This document shows, piece after piece, positions 47,801 to 57,252 of a stretch of 64,000 nt of DNA (positions within the stretch are counted from its first letter, which is position 1; each line of letters starts with the position of its first letter). A model generated the notes under the pieces. It was not told the origin of the DNA, ran no database searches, and worked only from the letters and a program-made list of their open reading frames with translations. A program made the translations under genes and the position numbers. The stretch comes from Siphonodentalium dalli (lineage: Eukaryota; Mollusca; Scaphopoda; Gadilida; Siphonodentaliidae). Location: positions 211,623,982-211,687,981 of the forward strand of contig CP136063.1 in NCBI GenBank assembly GCA_032622095.1, written 5' to 3'.

Positions 47801-49599
47801 CCCAAATTCGAGCTTGACCTGTATCTTGATATGACTGATCCACATAAAAACAATATTTGCAATTAAAGGATCCAAACTTGAGATATCATCCGGAAACCGA
47901 AAAAGTGAGAAATTTTCTATGTAAAACAAGTCGAAAAAGGGCCACAACTCTCGCAAAAATGGGCGGAGCATACCCATATTCAAACTTTACCTGTACATAG
48001 GGCTGATAAACTCACATACCAAATTTGGTTCAGATATGGTCACACAAACTGAAGTTATCATCCGGAAACCAGAAAATTACAAGATTCTAAGTAAAAAAAG
48101 GGCCATAACTCTAGCAAAAATGGGCGGAGCAAACCGATATTCGATCTGACCTGTATTTTGGTCTGATAAACTCACCTATGAAATTTGCTTTTGATCTAAT
48201 AACCGAAACTAAAGTTATCATCCGGAAACCATTTCCGGACGGACGGACACCGCTATTTTAATAGTCCCCCGAAATAATTTTTTCGGGGGACAATAACTTT
48301 ACTACGGTGGCTGGATGAGGACATGGGAAATTTTATTTTTATCTCGTTTAAACGAGATAACTATCTCGTTTAAACGAGATAGCAGATGGGAAAATTTATT
48401 TTTATCTCGTTTAAACGAGATAACTTATCTCGTTTAAACGAGATAAGTGATGGGAAATTTTATTTTTATCTCGTTTAAACGAGATAACTTATCTTGTTTA
48501 AACGAGATAGCAGGTGGGAAATTTTATTTTTATCTCGTTTAAACGAGATAACTTATCTCGTTTAAACGAGATAGTTATAATACAACAGTTACTAGTGGCC
48601 AGTCCAGACGGTTGCGCTCGTATATACGTGGTACCCAAACACCATCCCATCCCATCACCCATAGTATATTGTGCTCCGCAGGCGCTCGTATATAGGTAGT
48701 TACCCACCCTTCACCCATAGTATATTGTGCGCCGCAGGCGCTCGTATATAGGTATAGTTACCCACCCACCACCCCATCCCATCACCCATAGTATCCAATG
48801 CGCTCGTATATAGGTTGTACCCACCCACCATCCCATCACGTCACCCATAGTGGTGGGATGGGGTGGTATGTGGGTAACTACCTATATACGAGCGCCTGCG
48901 GCGCATAAGATACTATGGGTGGCGGGATGGGGTGGTGGGTGGGTAACTACCTATATACGAGCGCCCGCGGCGCTCAATATACTATATGGGTGATGGGATG
49001 GGGTGGTGTTTGGGTACCACCTATATACGAGCGCTTGTGGCGCATAAGATACTATGGGTGGTGGGATGGGGTGGTGGGTGGGTACTACCTATATACGAGC
49101 GCATGTGGCGCATACGATACTATGGGTGGCAGGATGGGGTGGTGGGTGGGTTCAAGAAGTTCCCTATACATTCCCGGTGCAACCGTCTGGACTGGCCACT
49201 AGTAACTGTTGTATTATAACTATCTCGTTTAAACAAGATAAGTTATCTCGTTTAAACGAGATAAAAATAAAATTTCCCACCTGCTATCTCGTTTAAACAA
49301 GATAAGTTATCCCGTTTAAACGAGATAAAAATAAAATTTCCCATCTGCTATCTTGTTTAAACGAGATAGTTATCTCGTTTAAACGAGATAAAAATAAAAT
49401 TTCCCATGTCCTCATCCAGCCACCGTACTTTACAGCTTCGTACATGCAATAAAAACATTTCAATATTTAGTGTTTCTTAAATACATAATAAAAGATCAAT
49501 TATAACCTGGTATACACTTACCTGTCATTGGGCTGGGCATGAGTGAACGGAGTTTCCACAATATGGATATTATCTTGATTCTTTCTTGACCAAGATTCC
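32770..49599 (-). CDS. POLG2: DNA polymerase gamma accessory subunit (mitochondrial), 9 recognised exons
   Basis: Processivity subunit of the mitochondrial replicative DNA polymerase, related to class II (glycyl-type) aminoacyl-tRNA synthetases but without synthetase activity. In gene order the exons are 49599-49522, 45042-44987, 44043-43920, 42144-42039, 41334-41191, 39002-38871, 37074-36911, 33256-33160 and 32898-32770. All junctions are in phase, giving about 343 codons. Matches to the family: LDFCIKQRLSWWRQ in the core; GKDSMPHLITCRTDLETCF; HIAPYHVQVL opening the anticodon-binding-like domain; and NDELGIPYTLIIKDQ with GLVLLRSRDTSIK near the C terminus. The long insert found in vertebrate POLG2 between the N-terminal part and the core has no counterpart here, a layout closer to the shorter insect protein. 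The start exon is not certain. Confidence is high for the central and C-terminal exons, moderate for the first two and the last. Confidence 0.9.
33160..33256 (-). CDS. POLG2: POLG2 exon (C-terminal domain)
   Basis: 97 nt between acatttcag and a gtaaga donor. Encodes NDELGIPYTLIIKDQAF... to LLRSRDTSIK, a highly conserved stretch. The phase joins the previous exon (AG+G, Arg). Confidence 0.95.
33336..33617. mobile_element. 282-bp hAT-like MITE in a POLG2 intron
   Basis: Ends TAGGGCTTCACAGTATATCG and, inverted, TAGGGCTTCATGATATG. 8-bp TSD gtttaaac / gtttaaat (one transition) at 33328-33335 and 33618-33625. Confidence 0.85.
34011..34223. mobile_element. Full-length 213-bp TA-flanked palindromic MITE
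   Basis: CAGTAATGCCCTAAATAATC at the left end and its inverted match at the right, with TA on both sides (34009-34010, 34224-34225). Best copy of the family also seen at 4-181, 270-377 and 40958-41170. Lies in a POLG2 intron. Confidence 0.9.
34508..35170. repeat. Minisatellite, four units of about 165 bp
   Basis: Units with gaccccaaaatgactcgttc, catgacaaattttatgatga and gtacgacctgtagcc begin near 34551, 34720, 34884 and 35036. The block starts with CAAGCCTGAGTTTAGTGTG (34508), the terminal sequence of the element at 45511-47100. It is followed by a tail of cacacgcacgacgg and caagccatggcaatagctca, a motif common after such repeats. Confidence 0.75.
35224..35509. mobile_element. Palindromic MITE in a POLG2 intron
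   Basis: Arms AATAACGTGGGAATATATTT and inverted, with inner blocks aataatgtacttcactg / cagtgaagtacattatt. Modules right of it (to 35620) recur at 1085-1560. From 35620 to 36910 only fragments of the 'tttctttaccaaatactc' repeat (36085-36210, 36770-36900) are recognised. Confidence 0.65.
36911..37074 (-). CDS. POLG2: POLG2 exon (start of anticodon-binding-like domain)
   Basis: 164 nt between cagttcttacag and a gtgaat donor. Encodes LNSHIAPYHVQVLCSGAKTN... to NRCYQ plus two bases. The HxAPYxV motif opens the C-terminal anticodon-binding-like domain of the family. Confidence 0.93.
37137..37623. mobile_element. Full-length 487-bp TTAA MITE (family B)
   Basis: TTAA at 37133-37136 and 37624-37627. 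Ends AGGCCCACTTAATTTTCGA and inverted AGGCCCTCTTAATTTTCGA. Internal palindrome around 37350-37400 (ggggaataactctatatctt). Lies in a POLG2 intron, 63 bp upstream of the exon at 36911-37074. Confidence 0.88.
37890..38090. repeat. Minisatellite of 41-bp hairpin units
   Basis: About five units, each containing the inverted pair taagcactcgag / aagcgagtgctta separated by tcct. Spacing between copies of gcactcgag is 41 bp at 37941, 37982 and 38023. Lies in a POLG2 intron; 38100-38870 and 39003-40460 show nothing further that I can name. Confidence 0.8.
38871..39002 (-). CDS. POLG2: POLG2 exon
   Basis: 132 nt (44 codons, phase 0 at both ends) between tttttcag and a gtatgt donor. Encodes GKDSMPHLITCRTDLETCFVVF... 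to SKQGRQ. Matches the segment where the polymerase accessory subunit keeps the synthetase-like fold before the C-terminal domain. Confidence 0.93.
40461..40540 (-). repeat. tRNA-like SINE head (candidate)
   Basis: On the minus strand, tagccgaggtgcttgg resembles an RNA polymerase III A box and gggttcgaatcc is a good B box, 40 or so bases apart, with ggatgtccc and ctgacatg at the ends. This looks like the tRNA-derived start of a SINE rather than a working tRNA, because a proper acceptor stem is not evident. Confidence 0.45.
40738..40945. repeat. Three tandem 68-bp units
   Basis: Copies of aaccctttctatactaa ... ttatcccat ... gaaatgttcagataataag start near 40740, 40808 and 40876. The unit belongs to a repeat scattered through the window (for example 18420-18515, 36085-36210, 50040-50160, 61805-61950). 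Confidence 0.85.
40958..41170. mobile_element. TA-flanked palindromic MITE beside a POLG2 splice donor
   Basis: 213 bp, same family as 34011-34223, with TA at 40956-40957 and 41171-41172. It ends 20 nt from the exon boundary at 41191, so in transcription order it begins at intron position 21. Confidence 0.88.
41191..41334 (-). CDS. POLG2: POLG2 exon
   Basis: 144 nt (48 codons, phase 0 at both ends) between ttctgtccag and a gtgaga donor. Encodes SSQFMETELCSKGDD... with FDSITENIETITSYGE, which lines up with the family stretch before the VPH/MPH strand. A Tc1/mariner-type MITE begins at intron position 21 after this donor. Confidence 0.88.
42039..42144 (-). CDS. POLG2: POLG2 exon (core)
   Basis: 106 nt between gttttatttcag and a gtatat donor. 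Encodes SPERHEMLMTCFC... to LDFCIKQRLSWWRQ. The final motif matches the conserved core of POLG2 closely and anchors the gene identification. Confidence 0.92.
42679..42956. mobile_element. TTAA-flanked MITE (family C) in a POLG2 intron
   Basis: TTAA at 42675-42678 and 42957-42960. Right end reads inverted AGGTACTCAATCTGATCAGA, matching the left end at 6148. Shorter than the 6148 copy by an internal or left-side loss. Confidence 0.75.
43437..43790. mobile_element. TTAA MITE (family B), right end truncated
   Basis: TTAA at 43433-43436, then AGACCCATTTAATTTTCGAG. It is inverted relative to 37137-37623 internally, with the palindrome ttccattgaaaa / ggggaataactctata near 43660-43730. Confidence 0.75.
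43920..44043 (-). CDS. POLG2: POLG2 exon
   Basis: 124 nt between ctgttttccag and a gtatgt donor. Encodes LLDHFHSHLWESQ... to SGSFPL with split codons at both ends. LPLTVLTSGIVL aligns with the strand before the core of the family. Another frame of this exon is discussed among the findings. Confidence 0.8.
44160..44520. repeat. Minisatellite related to that at 45626-46700
   Basis: Two to three units of about 150 bp with agatttccagataaccaaga, ggataactctaaaatgg and catgatggtgaa. Lies in a POLG2 intron. Confidence 0.65.
44987..45042 (-). CDS. POLG2: POLG2 exon (short, N-terminal)
   Basis: 56 nt between tttctttaacag and a gtatga donor. Encodes LSEVSNFNGFYPRQSLKE; only this frame is open. It resembles the short helical segment at the start of the conserved part of POLG2. 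Phases fit both neighbours. Confidence 0.65.
45511..47100. mobile_element. 1590-bp hAT-like element carrying a minisatellite
   Basis: Ends CAAGCCTGAGTTTAGTGTGC and inverted CAAGCCTGAGTTTAGCGTGC. 8-bp TSD ctggaaat / ctggaaag at 45503-45510 and 47101-47108. Just inside the right end is the gcagaatgaggtc...gggtgaattta block also found in the 254-bp MITE at 13371. Most of the interior is the tandem repeat at 45626-46700. Lies in a POLG2 intron. Confidence 0.82.
45626..46700. repeat. Six-unit minisatellite, unit about 172-176 bp
   Basis: Units with tttccagataaacaaagatg, aataactctagaatgg, gtcctcatagtagtgaacat and gaagttatgacatgaacaga. Starts of the tttccagataaac motif lie near 45810, 45986, 46158, 46334 and 46506, with a diverged first unit near 45645. 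Ends in a cagacgcacgga run and a hairpin of cccccc...gggggtata at about 46720-46748. Confidence 0.85.
47560..48296. repeat. Dispersed minisatellite element with terminal hairpin
   Basis: Three units of about 150 bp with gggccataactctagcaaaa, atgggcggagca, ctgataaactcac and tcatccggaaacca. Closed by ccggacggacggac and a hairpin tcccccgaaataattttttc/gggggaca. The left side begins near ggccacagtgtcccccgaac, echoing the right hairpin. Confidence 0.75.
48303..49427. mobile_element. 1125-bp foldback element with palindromic minisatellite arms and 6-bp TSD
   Basis: Ends TACGGTGGCTGGATGAGGAC and its exact inverted match. Perfect TSD ctttac at 48297-48302 and 49428-49433. The outer arms (about 48340-48586 and 49210-49400) are tandem copies of the self-complementary unit ATCTCGTTTAAACGAGAT. 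The inner arms (about 48587-48840 and 48860-49205) are inverted arrays with cccatcacccatagtat and cgctcgtatataggt. The whole element can fold on itself. It has no coding content; open frames inside are low-complexity artefacts. Confidence 0.92.
49522..49599 (-). CDS. POLG2: POLG2 exon (N-terminal, divergent)
   Basis: Acceptor ttctcaaag and donor gtaagt on the minus strand. Encodes ESWSRKNQDNIHIVE... to AQPND plus two bases; the next exon supplies the third (AGT, Ser). Not conserved in sequence; assigned by position and phase. Confidence 0.6.
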
Positions 49600-49712
49600 C
49601 TTTGAGAAACAAAAGTAAATTTTACTATACATGTAGAATAGAATAATTGGCTAAAAGCACAATAGCAAAGAAGTCCTTGTTAAGATTATTAAACAAAATC
49701 TAGAGACCATTT

Positions 49713-49994
49713 TCAGTGTATCTCATTGATAAGAGCTTTTCCCTGGAGTTTATTCTCAATTCCAGAAAATCCATTGAAACTGGCACTTTCAAGTTTTTCA
49801 ACTGATTGTGGAACAGTTTTGGAATAAGTTATGTCATTTTGCAGTTCTCGAAATTGGCCACAGCTGTGGGACATTTTTGATAATTTCAAGGGCTTCATTT
49901 TGGTAAGGGTCTTGAAATTACATGAAACTAAAGCATTAACCTTGAACCAGGTGTTATTACCGTAACTATTCATAAACCCTTTAGATTCTACCAA
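49713..49994 (-). CDS. POLG2: Possible POLG2 first exon with mitochondrial presequence
   Basis: An open frame of 93 codons just upstream of the first secure exon. From the internal Met at about 49973 (MNSYGNNTWFKVNALVSC...) there are over 30 residues with many Lys and no acidic residue, as expected for a mitochondrial targeting peptide. I could not find a strong donor in the needed phase (2) before the stop, so either the splice site is weak, another exon intervenes, or the frame is fortuitous. Confidence 0.3.
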   Translation of the reverse strand: MVESKGFMNSYGNNTWFKVNALVSCNFKTLTKMKPLKLSKMSHSCGQFRELQNDITYSKTVPQSVEKLESASFNGFSGIENKLQGKALINEIH

Positions 49995-50351
49995 CCAGTT
50001 ATATATTGGAATGGTCTCTTATTCATACTGGAGATTTGATCAGGAAAAATTATCAGACAAACAAAATGATAATACGAGTACAGAAGGTTCCTATTCATTG
50101 GAATTAAATGTTCAGATAATAAGTTCAACTCATTATCTGAATATTTCCGAATGTATTCCTGGGAACTACAGCTATGCTCTAATTAATCAACCCTCCTTAA
50201 CAAGGTTGACCACCCGCATGCAACCGCATTCAACACCATTCATGCGATCAACTGCAGTCAATTATATCGCCCGCTGACCGCAGTACCACCTCACAATCCC
50301 AGTTAGACCGTATTCTTCATGCGATGTTTATATAAATTTTATTTTTTTTGA

Positions 50352-50697
50352 AGGGGTACTATACACTAAATTCTGCCATTTATGGGGACCATCTCCTTTA
50401 ATACTTAACAGAATATATGCAACAAATGAATATATTTGAGCCATGGATTAGTGCAACATACACTCATGTGCTCTATCAGCGATGGAAACAACATGGTAAT
50501 TATAATGAAAATGAATAAATGGCTGGAGTCATAAATTCATTTTCATGATAATTACCTCGTTTTTTGCATTGTTCATAGATCAAATGAGTGAATTTTGCAC
50601 TAATACTTGATCAAATTCATTAATTTGTTGCATATATTTTGTTGAGTATAAAATGAGATGGTCCCATAAATGGCCGGATTTAGTGTACAGTACCCCT
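50352..50697. mobile_element. TTAA MITE (family A) upstream of POLG2
   Basis: Right end GTGTACAGTACCCCT followed by TTAA (50698-50701); left end AGGGGTACTATACACTAAAT preceded by a mutated TTGA. Lies about 360 bp above the candidate first exon of POLG2. From 50700 to 52880 I see AT-rich sequence without a recognisable gene. Confidence 0.8.
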
Positions 50698-52888
50698 TTA
50701 AAGTCGGCATTGTAACCACACCAGAGAATGTGTTGGCATGGCATGAGCTCCATTTTTGATGCAATTGCAAAGTCAGTCGGGGACCACCTTCGTATGTTGA
50801 ATAAACAGTAAACAATTTATTAATTGAAATACTATATGTCTAGTTAACTTTAAAATAAAGATACCCCTGATGGTGTAGATATGGTATTTGTGAATTAAAA
50901 AATTGGCGATTGAAAATGGCGGCGGTTGAACGATGACGTGTTTCAAAATTTCTAGATTGAATTTGCCGTTATTGCGGTCGCAAAAAAATTAACGCGTCTG
51001 TTATTTACTTAATTATCGCAGTTAAAACTATTAGCAGGTTAAGACTACCGATGGATACCGCATGTCAACCGCTAGCATTTGCGGTGATACCACTTGACTA
51101 TGGTTGACTGGAGGTACAACCGCGGTCATTACCAGCCTACCACCGTGTTAAAGGGGTCAATTAATTAGAGCATAGCTGTCTTGTCAATGAGTATTTAGTA
51201 AAGAAATGGTTAAAGAAGTGGGACCAGGCAACCATTATTAGTAGCGTGAAAGTGGAATCATTCTCAATTTTATTAGTCTGAGGTTTTGGAATTATTTATA
51301 AATGGAACATTTCCCTCTTCCAAACTCTTTAAATGGTGATGTCATAGCAGCTTCAATCTCCTACAGCAAAGTAGTGTGGTAGTGAATATAATTGTCATAT
51401 TTCAATGAAATGAGAAACTAACAAAATGTCGTCACTCTTCCTTTAACTTTTTATATTGAATAGAGGGTACGAAATAATAATTTTGAATAGAGGCAACAGT
51501 CAACAGAAGTGTTTCTCATACTAGTTTAAAGCATTTCATTTTTTCACACATTTAACATAGACGGTGGAAACAATTGTTTTACATTTTTCAGGTCCCAACA
51601 CTTTTCAGTTGCGATCTGTGAATGTTTTCCTATATAAAATCTTTTTTTAGGAACTTTTAAGTTTATATTTGTGACTCCAAATACAGATTTCTGATATATT
51701 TTCCATGGTTACTAAAATTGCTGTTGTTGGTGTTAGTGTTTTCCGGGAAGAGAGACCACATCTTCAACAAAAGACATATGAAATTATTATTTGTTCAAAC
51801 AATTACCACTCTCGCATAATATTTCTCCGCATCAGTGCTCCCGGAGTTCCATAAGAGTGTGTCATCACTTGTTTCTCCCTGATCTGTATCATTTTATCTT
51901 GGAAGAATTTATGCTTCTTAGCCAACTTAGTAGCTGTATCCAAAACATATTTAGTGGTCATTTCATGAATATTATCATATGTGTACTCATATAGGGAAAC
52001 TTCTACATGTATTCCAACTTGTCATATTAGTGATTATGTTCTGCTTATACCTGAAATATATACAAAGAAACTTGTTAAAATTTGTCCATAACAACCAAGT
52101 AATTTTTTTATTACACACACATATTAAATACATGTGGGTGTGTGTAAAATTGACAATGAGAAATATCTCAACCAAATTTAGATATATTATTAGCTTCTAA
52201 ACCTGACTCAGATAATCAAGAAGTTAGCTCTGTCTGATAATGATACTAGTAGCTCTGTTAGAATTGTGGAGTTAATAGACCAAATATATTACATATGTGA
52301 AATTCCTGATAGTTTAAGTACATGTATGAAGAGTGAATGCCCAGAACACTAATTGGTTTCAAATGTTTCAAAGGTTTATTGGTAAACAAATCATAATTAA
52401 ATCATGGTCTGTCCTGCACATGTGGAATAGGGCTATGTGTTATACAGTCAAATGATACAACTGCAATATTATGCATACGATATATATGTACTGAACATTC
52501 CAAATAGATTCTTCCCTTTGTTCAGTAAATCTATAACAATGTGGTAAGAAATGTTCTTCATATTCTGACATATCCTATCTTTTCTGTATGGTTTAGTTTT
52601 GTATCAGTTTCAATCACCATGTTATGGGCACTTACCCTCATAAACCTATAAGTTCGGAGTATCATATTTAGTAACCACAATTCCCAGCGGCTGTGGCGGC
52701 TACAGCCCAATGATAAAAGCCACAGCGGTTGTAGCCTGGGATGTCAAATATGGCCTTACCCTTAGTTTAGTCATGGACTCGAGCTATTTCACAATGAACT
52801 CAGTCATTACATTGAATTAAGCATGTATTGTACTGAGTTCACTGTGAATTAGGACTCGTGCATGCATGAGGCTCCACCTAAGGTATCT

Positions 52889-53562
52889 GGAGAAGTCGGC
52901 CCTGCATGAAGTCAGCCACATACGAAGTTGGTCCCATCCGAAGAAGGCCCCAGAGAAGTCACTCAAGTCAGCCCCATTAGAAGTGACTAAATTGGCTTAA
53001 ATCAAGTTAGTGTTTATGTTGGCTAATTGTGAAGTCCGCAACATTTTCTTAGTTATAACAACACAAAGAAACTCATCTAGATCGTGATGAAATGATTGCC
53101 TTTCATACTTGATCCACGCCGTCAAATACGACCTTCTCTCCAACACGCCGTGATGACAATCCAAGACCATCCTTGGAAACTTTGTATAGAACGCTACAAT
53201 CTCAACACCTGCCATCATAGTGCCATGCCCTCCTTCAACCTGTCATGTTCCTTTGAGCAACCAGCCAACAACAACCACCAACAGAGCACCTCGTCAGACC
53301 TCTACCTGTGACATTGATTTGATTTTTTCCCAACTGATGGCCATAATTTGGATAATATTCAACTTAAATTGGTCCAAAAACAATTAATTTCATTTGTTGT
53401 TATTTTGTGATTATTATTATCAGTTTCATATCATAAAATAAATAATGAATATTTTTAAACAATGGTGCTGATATACATGTATATGGGGTCAACTTCTCTG
53501 GGGCCGTCTTCGCATGTGGCCATCTTCATATGGGGCCGACTTTGTGCAGGGCCGACTTCTCC
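52889..53562. mobile_element. Foldback element with 'gaagtcggcccc' tandem ends
   Basis: About 105 bp at the left (GGAGAAGTCGGCCCTGCATG, then variants of gaagtcggccccat) recur inverted at about 53485-53562 (gggccgacttctcc). The repeated unit is about 16 bp. The interior of about 500 bp contains no recognisable gene. A short TSD (gtat) is possible but not convincing. Confidence 0.7.
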
Positions 53563-55533
53563 TGTATTCATCACCTAAAATGTTTTACTACTGTCTGCTA
53601 CTGTGAGAAAACTTTGCACTCCAATATACACCCAAAGGCCTTCTAAACAGTGACTGAGATATTAATAAATAAAATATTTAAATACATCTATTCTCTATAG
53701 GGTAAGTGGTCTAATTAATTTAAAAATATATATGATCACTCAATTATCACTGTTTAAAAGGCCTGTGTATACACCTAATAAAATTTGCTTTTGAAAAGAG
53801 CATTCCGTGTTAGTCTATTCCTTATATCTGTATCTGTATGTATACAATGCAGGAGCTGATTATGGCTTTAGGCGCATTGGTATATATATATATATATATG
53901 GTAGAGATAAATTTTAAAGAGAGTTTGCTTCACCACTAATTCTCTATTGTGAGCAAATTTTACACTCCAATATTATGATATACCGTCACACAGGGATACT
54001 TTGAACAAGGGGGTAATTTTGAACACTTTTCCTCAATAAGAATGATTTATTCCCAGTAATAAATGACAATTGCTTGTTTGCTCAAATAAAATTTAAACTA
54101 CGTATATGTAATTTATTTGAGGTACATGATACTGTGTAACAGTTTCCTAATTTTCTTTATATTCAGAAACAGGTCATTCCCCACTGGAAATTTTAATTTC
54201 AGTCCCGGAGTAAATATCACATGGTGATCACACATGGGATATTAAAATTTTACATCTGTCAACTTTCACACAAAAATGCAGATGGCTGTAATAAACTCCC
54301 CCAAGAAACATTGTTTTAATGTTGTTTATAGGTCAATGGAACCCATAAAATACTTTGTGATCTGTCAACATATAAATTATGAATAGAAATAATGGAAAAC
54401 CATAAAATCTGAGGTGTATCTTCTGGGAGGGGGATACTTTTACAAAGTATCAACAAAGTCATTCAAATGTTATGTTTCAGTATGCTGATTCTGTTCTTAT
54501 AGCTGTCAGTATCACATATAGCACAATGGCCGGGTGTCACCTAGGGTGTGGTACATGCATGACCATAGCCAGAATCTTATTCCCTTATAAGTGTAGGAGG
54601 CTCGAGCAGGTTTGATAATATTTGTGGTTGGGGATTCAACTTGGCCGACCCAATACATGGGTATGGGGGCGTAAAAAATAATGTTTGCCGGATGTGGCCC
54701 TAATTATTCCCCAAATCTTGCCCCTACTAACATGTGGGGTGAATAGTGGATACAGTCAATTAAACTACAAGTAGTTTAGTACATCTAGGTCTTTCCTGGG
54801 AACATTTTGAAAAATTAATGTTGCACCTTCTAGTAGCAGTAATTCTGAGAGTGAATCTCTTCCCAATTCATTTTCCGAATATTGCATGGCTATAGTTGGA
54901 GTAGCTGAGGAGATGTTTAGGGTGCTGTATTCAATTGGTACTCTGGGGGGAGTGGTTCTGTACCAAAATTTGGGGGGGGGGGGGGTATTGACGGTATATA
55001 ATGAATATTAGTTGAGAAACTATATAAGCATAATATCCATTATAATGTTAAAGTATTTGTTTTTCTCTGTTCATGTCATGGTAGAATAGGAGGTCTACTA
55101 TGTGATTTACATTGGTGTCAGACCAAATGTGGCATATATATATTATATATTCCAGATTGTTTGCTAGGTTCAAAGCAGTGATATGGGCGTGACTTTACTT
55201 GAACAGCATGATTCACTCGCATATAAGGACCTCTCAGTGTTCAAAGTATCCACATAATTCATAATTGATGTCAGTATCAATCTATTAGGGCACAAGACCC
55301 TTGTGCAAGTTGTCAATAAAACCAAAATACAGCCCACAATTTATCGATATATAATACTAAACATATTACAAGTGTTCGAAGTATCCCCATTTGACGGTAC
55401 ACCCTTCTTGAAAGTTCAATTAAACATGCATGACTAATCAGCCATAATCCACCCTCCATTAGATTTAGAGGGACTTGCTGCGCCATTTCTACAGGGACTT
55501 GCTGTATTTCTAGGACTTGCTGCATTTCACATG

Positions 55534-55815
55534 TCAGGGAGAACCCAAAATCGATGTACTAAACCTTGACTTGTGTAAAAAACCTCGATCGAGGTTCTTC
55601 GAGATCATGTGACCACTGGTCAAAATATACACCAATGATATAAGGGGAAACACTCTAGACCAAATATGATACTAATGGAAGTAATATAGTGAGGAGTATT
55701 TCATCTTACACTATGGTAGCGAGTCCATGAAGCTGTTGACATGATCTCGAAGAACCTCGATCGAGGTTTTTAATACAAATCGATGTTTAGTACATCGATT
55801 TTGGGTTCTCCCTGA
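55534..55815. mobile_element. 282-bp MITE with long terminal inverted repeats
   Basis: TCAGGGAGAACCCAAAATCG at left and inverted at right, then a second inverted block aacctcgatcgaggtt/tcttcgagatcatgt. No clear TSD. Between 53563 and 55533 there are AT-rich sequences and a G-run near 54973 but no recognisable gene; the same holds for 55816-56577. Confidence 0.8.
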
Positions 55816-56577
55816 CCTGTTTCAGCTGCATAATTAAGAATTTAAGTGCATTCATTCAGTGTGACCATGCATTGCATGATGCACGAAAACGGGCGAATTT
55901 AGTTCAAACAGGTCTAAAACTAAATTGTTTATCAATAACAAATGATGGGAATAACATTTTGTTAGGAATCATGTGAAATTGGAAGTGTTCGTACGTTTAT
56001 GGACTTTTAATTTTGACTATTGTCGTGAGATTTTTCAATCATCGTCGCCGGCTGTTTTCTAAAAATTAAGAATTCTCCCATTGGAAAAACGAAACAAGCA
56101 AAAGATAAAACTTGACATAATGTTTTAGTTTTTTTATATTGCAAAGTAAAAGTAACAACAACTTGTCTTATTTCTGTAATAGTATAAAATCTAGATGTTG
56201 TTAATCAACATGTTGGATAGATAACAAGTTGTGGACTACATATTGAGTCCGTTTCTACCTAACCTAATAAAAATTAGTACTATATTATTTACCGACTCAT
56301 TGAACATCACTTCCTGTTGTGTTGTCAAATGTTTTCAACATTAATTCGGAGTCAAAACAAAGCGGTAAATGTCAAGTTTGCGATAATACTATCACAAAAT
56401 TCACTCTGACATGTTTTTATCCATATTTTGTTGTCACAAACGACATAATTTGAAGTGTTCAATTTGTTGATTGGTGCAGGCACTGTTGACGTGTTGTTGT
56501 GCAGGCACTGTGCAATGTTATTTTTTTTCCAGCAATGTTATTTTTTTCCCCGCAAATAAATGAATAACTCATTCATC

Positions 56578-57252
56578 TACGGAACCATCCAGAAGCCACA
56601 TACAAAAAAATAATTCCACGGCTTAATCGGCGTAACTATGCCAATCATCGGCACACTTACGCCAACCATCGGCGATCTTCATCATTCTCATATACATATA
56701 CACTGACCATCGGCATAGTTACGCCGAACATCGCCATCGGCGTATATATGCCGAACATCGGCGTATATATGCCGAACATCGGCGTATATATGCCAACCAT
56801 CGGCGTATATATGCCGACCATCAGCGTAGTAATGCCGACCATTGGCGTATATCATCGGCGTAACTAATTCTCATAACTATGCCGATATATAGGGCGTGAA
56901 TAAAGGCAAGGAGACCAATTGCAAGTGTCCTCTGAATTAACCCACACCTGTCCTAGTAACCTAAACATATGCATTTCTGTTCATTAGTTCATTAATTCTT
57001 ATTGGGGGGGGGGGGGGGGGGGTAAACATGAATTTTATAGATTTGGGAGCCGAGAGATGGTCGGTTTAACTATGCCGATGATTTACATATATATGCCGAT
57101 GATGGGCGTATATATGCCAATGGTCAGTGTAACTACGCCGATGGTCAGCGTAACTATGCTGATGATCGACGTAACTTCGCCTATGGTCGGCGTATATACG
57201 CCGATCTAGGCATGGAATTTATTTTTGTATGTGGCAGCTCCATGCTTCCGTA
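56578..57252. mobile_element. Foldback element with 'catcggcgtatatatgccga' tandem arms
   Basis: Ends TACGGAACCATCCAGAAGCC then ACATACAAAAAAATAATTCC, with an imperfect inverted match TACGGAAGCATGGAGCTGCC. TSD ttcatc / ctcatc (one transition) at 56572-56577 and 57253-57258. Arms (about 56620-56885 and 57060-57205) are tandem, self-complementary units of about 22 bp around catcggcgtatatatgcc. A G-run lies near 57005-57022. Confidence 0.82.

Noticed and set aside
48514-49296. Open frames rich in Gly, Trp and Val on both strands within the 48303-49427 element
   Set aside because: They are translations of the low-complexity inverted array (gggtgggatggggtggtggg) and occur in several frames at once.
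55313-55525. Frame with MQQVLEIQQVPVEMAQQVPL
   Set aside because: A short local repeat of a tgctgcatttc-like motif explains it; no start context, splice sites or conserved motif.
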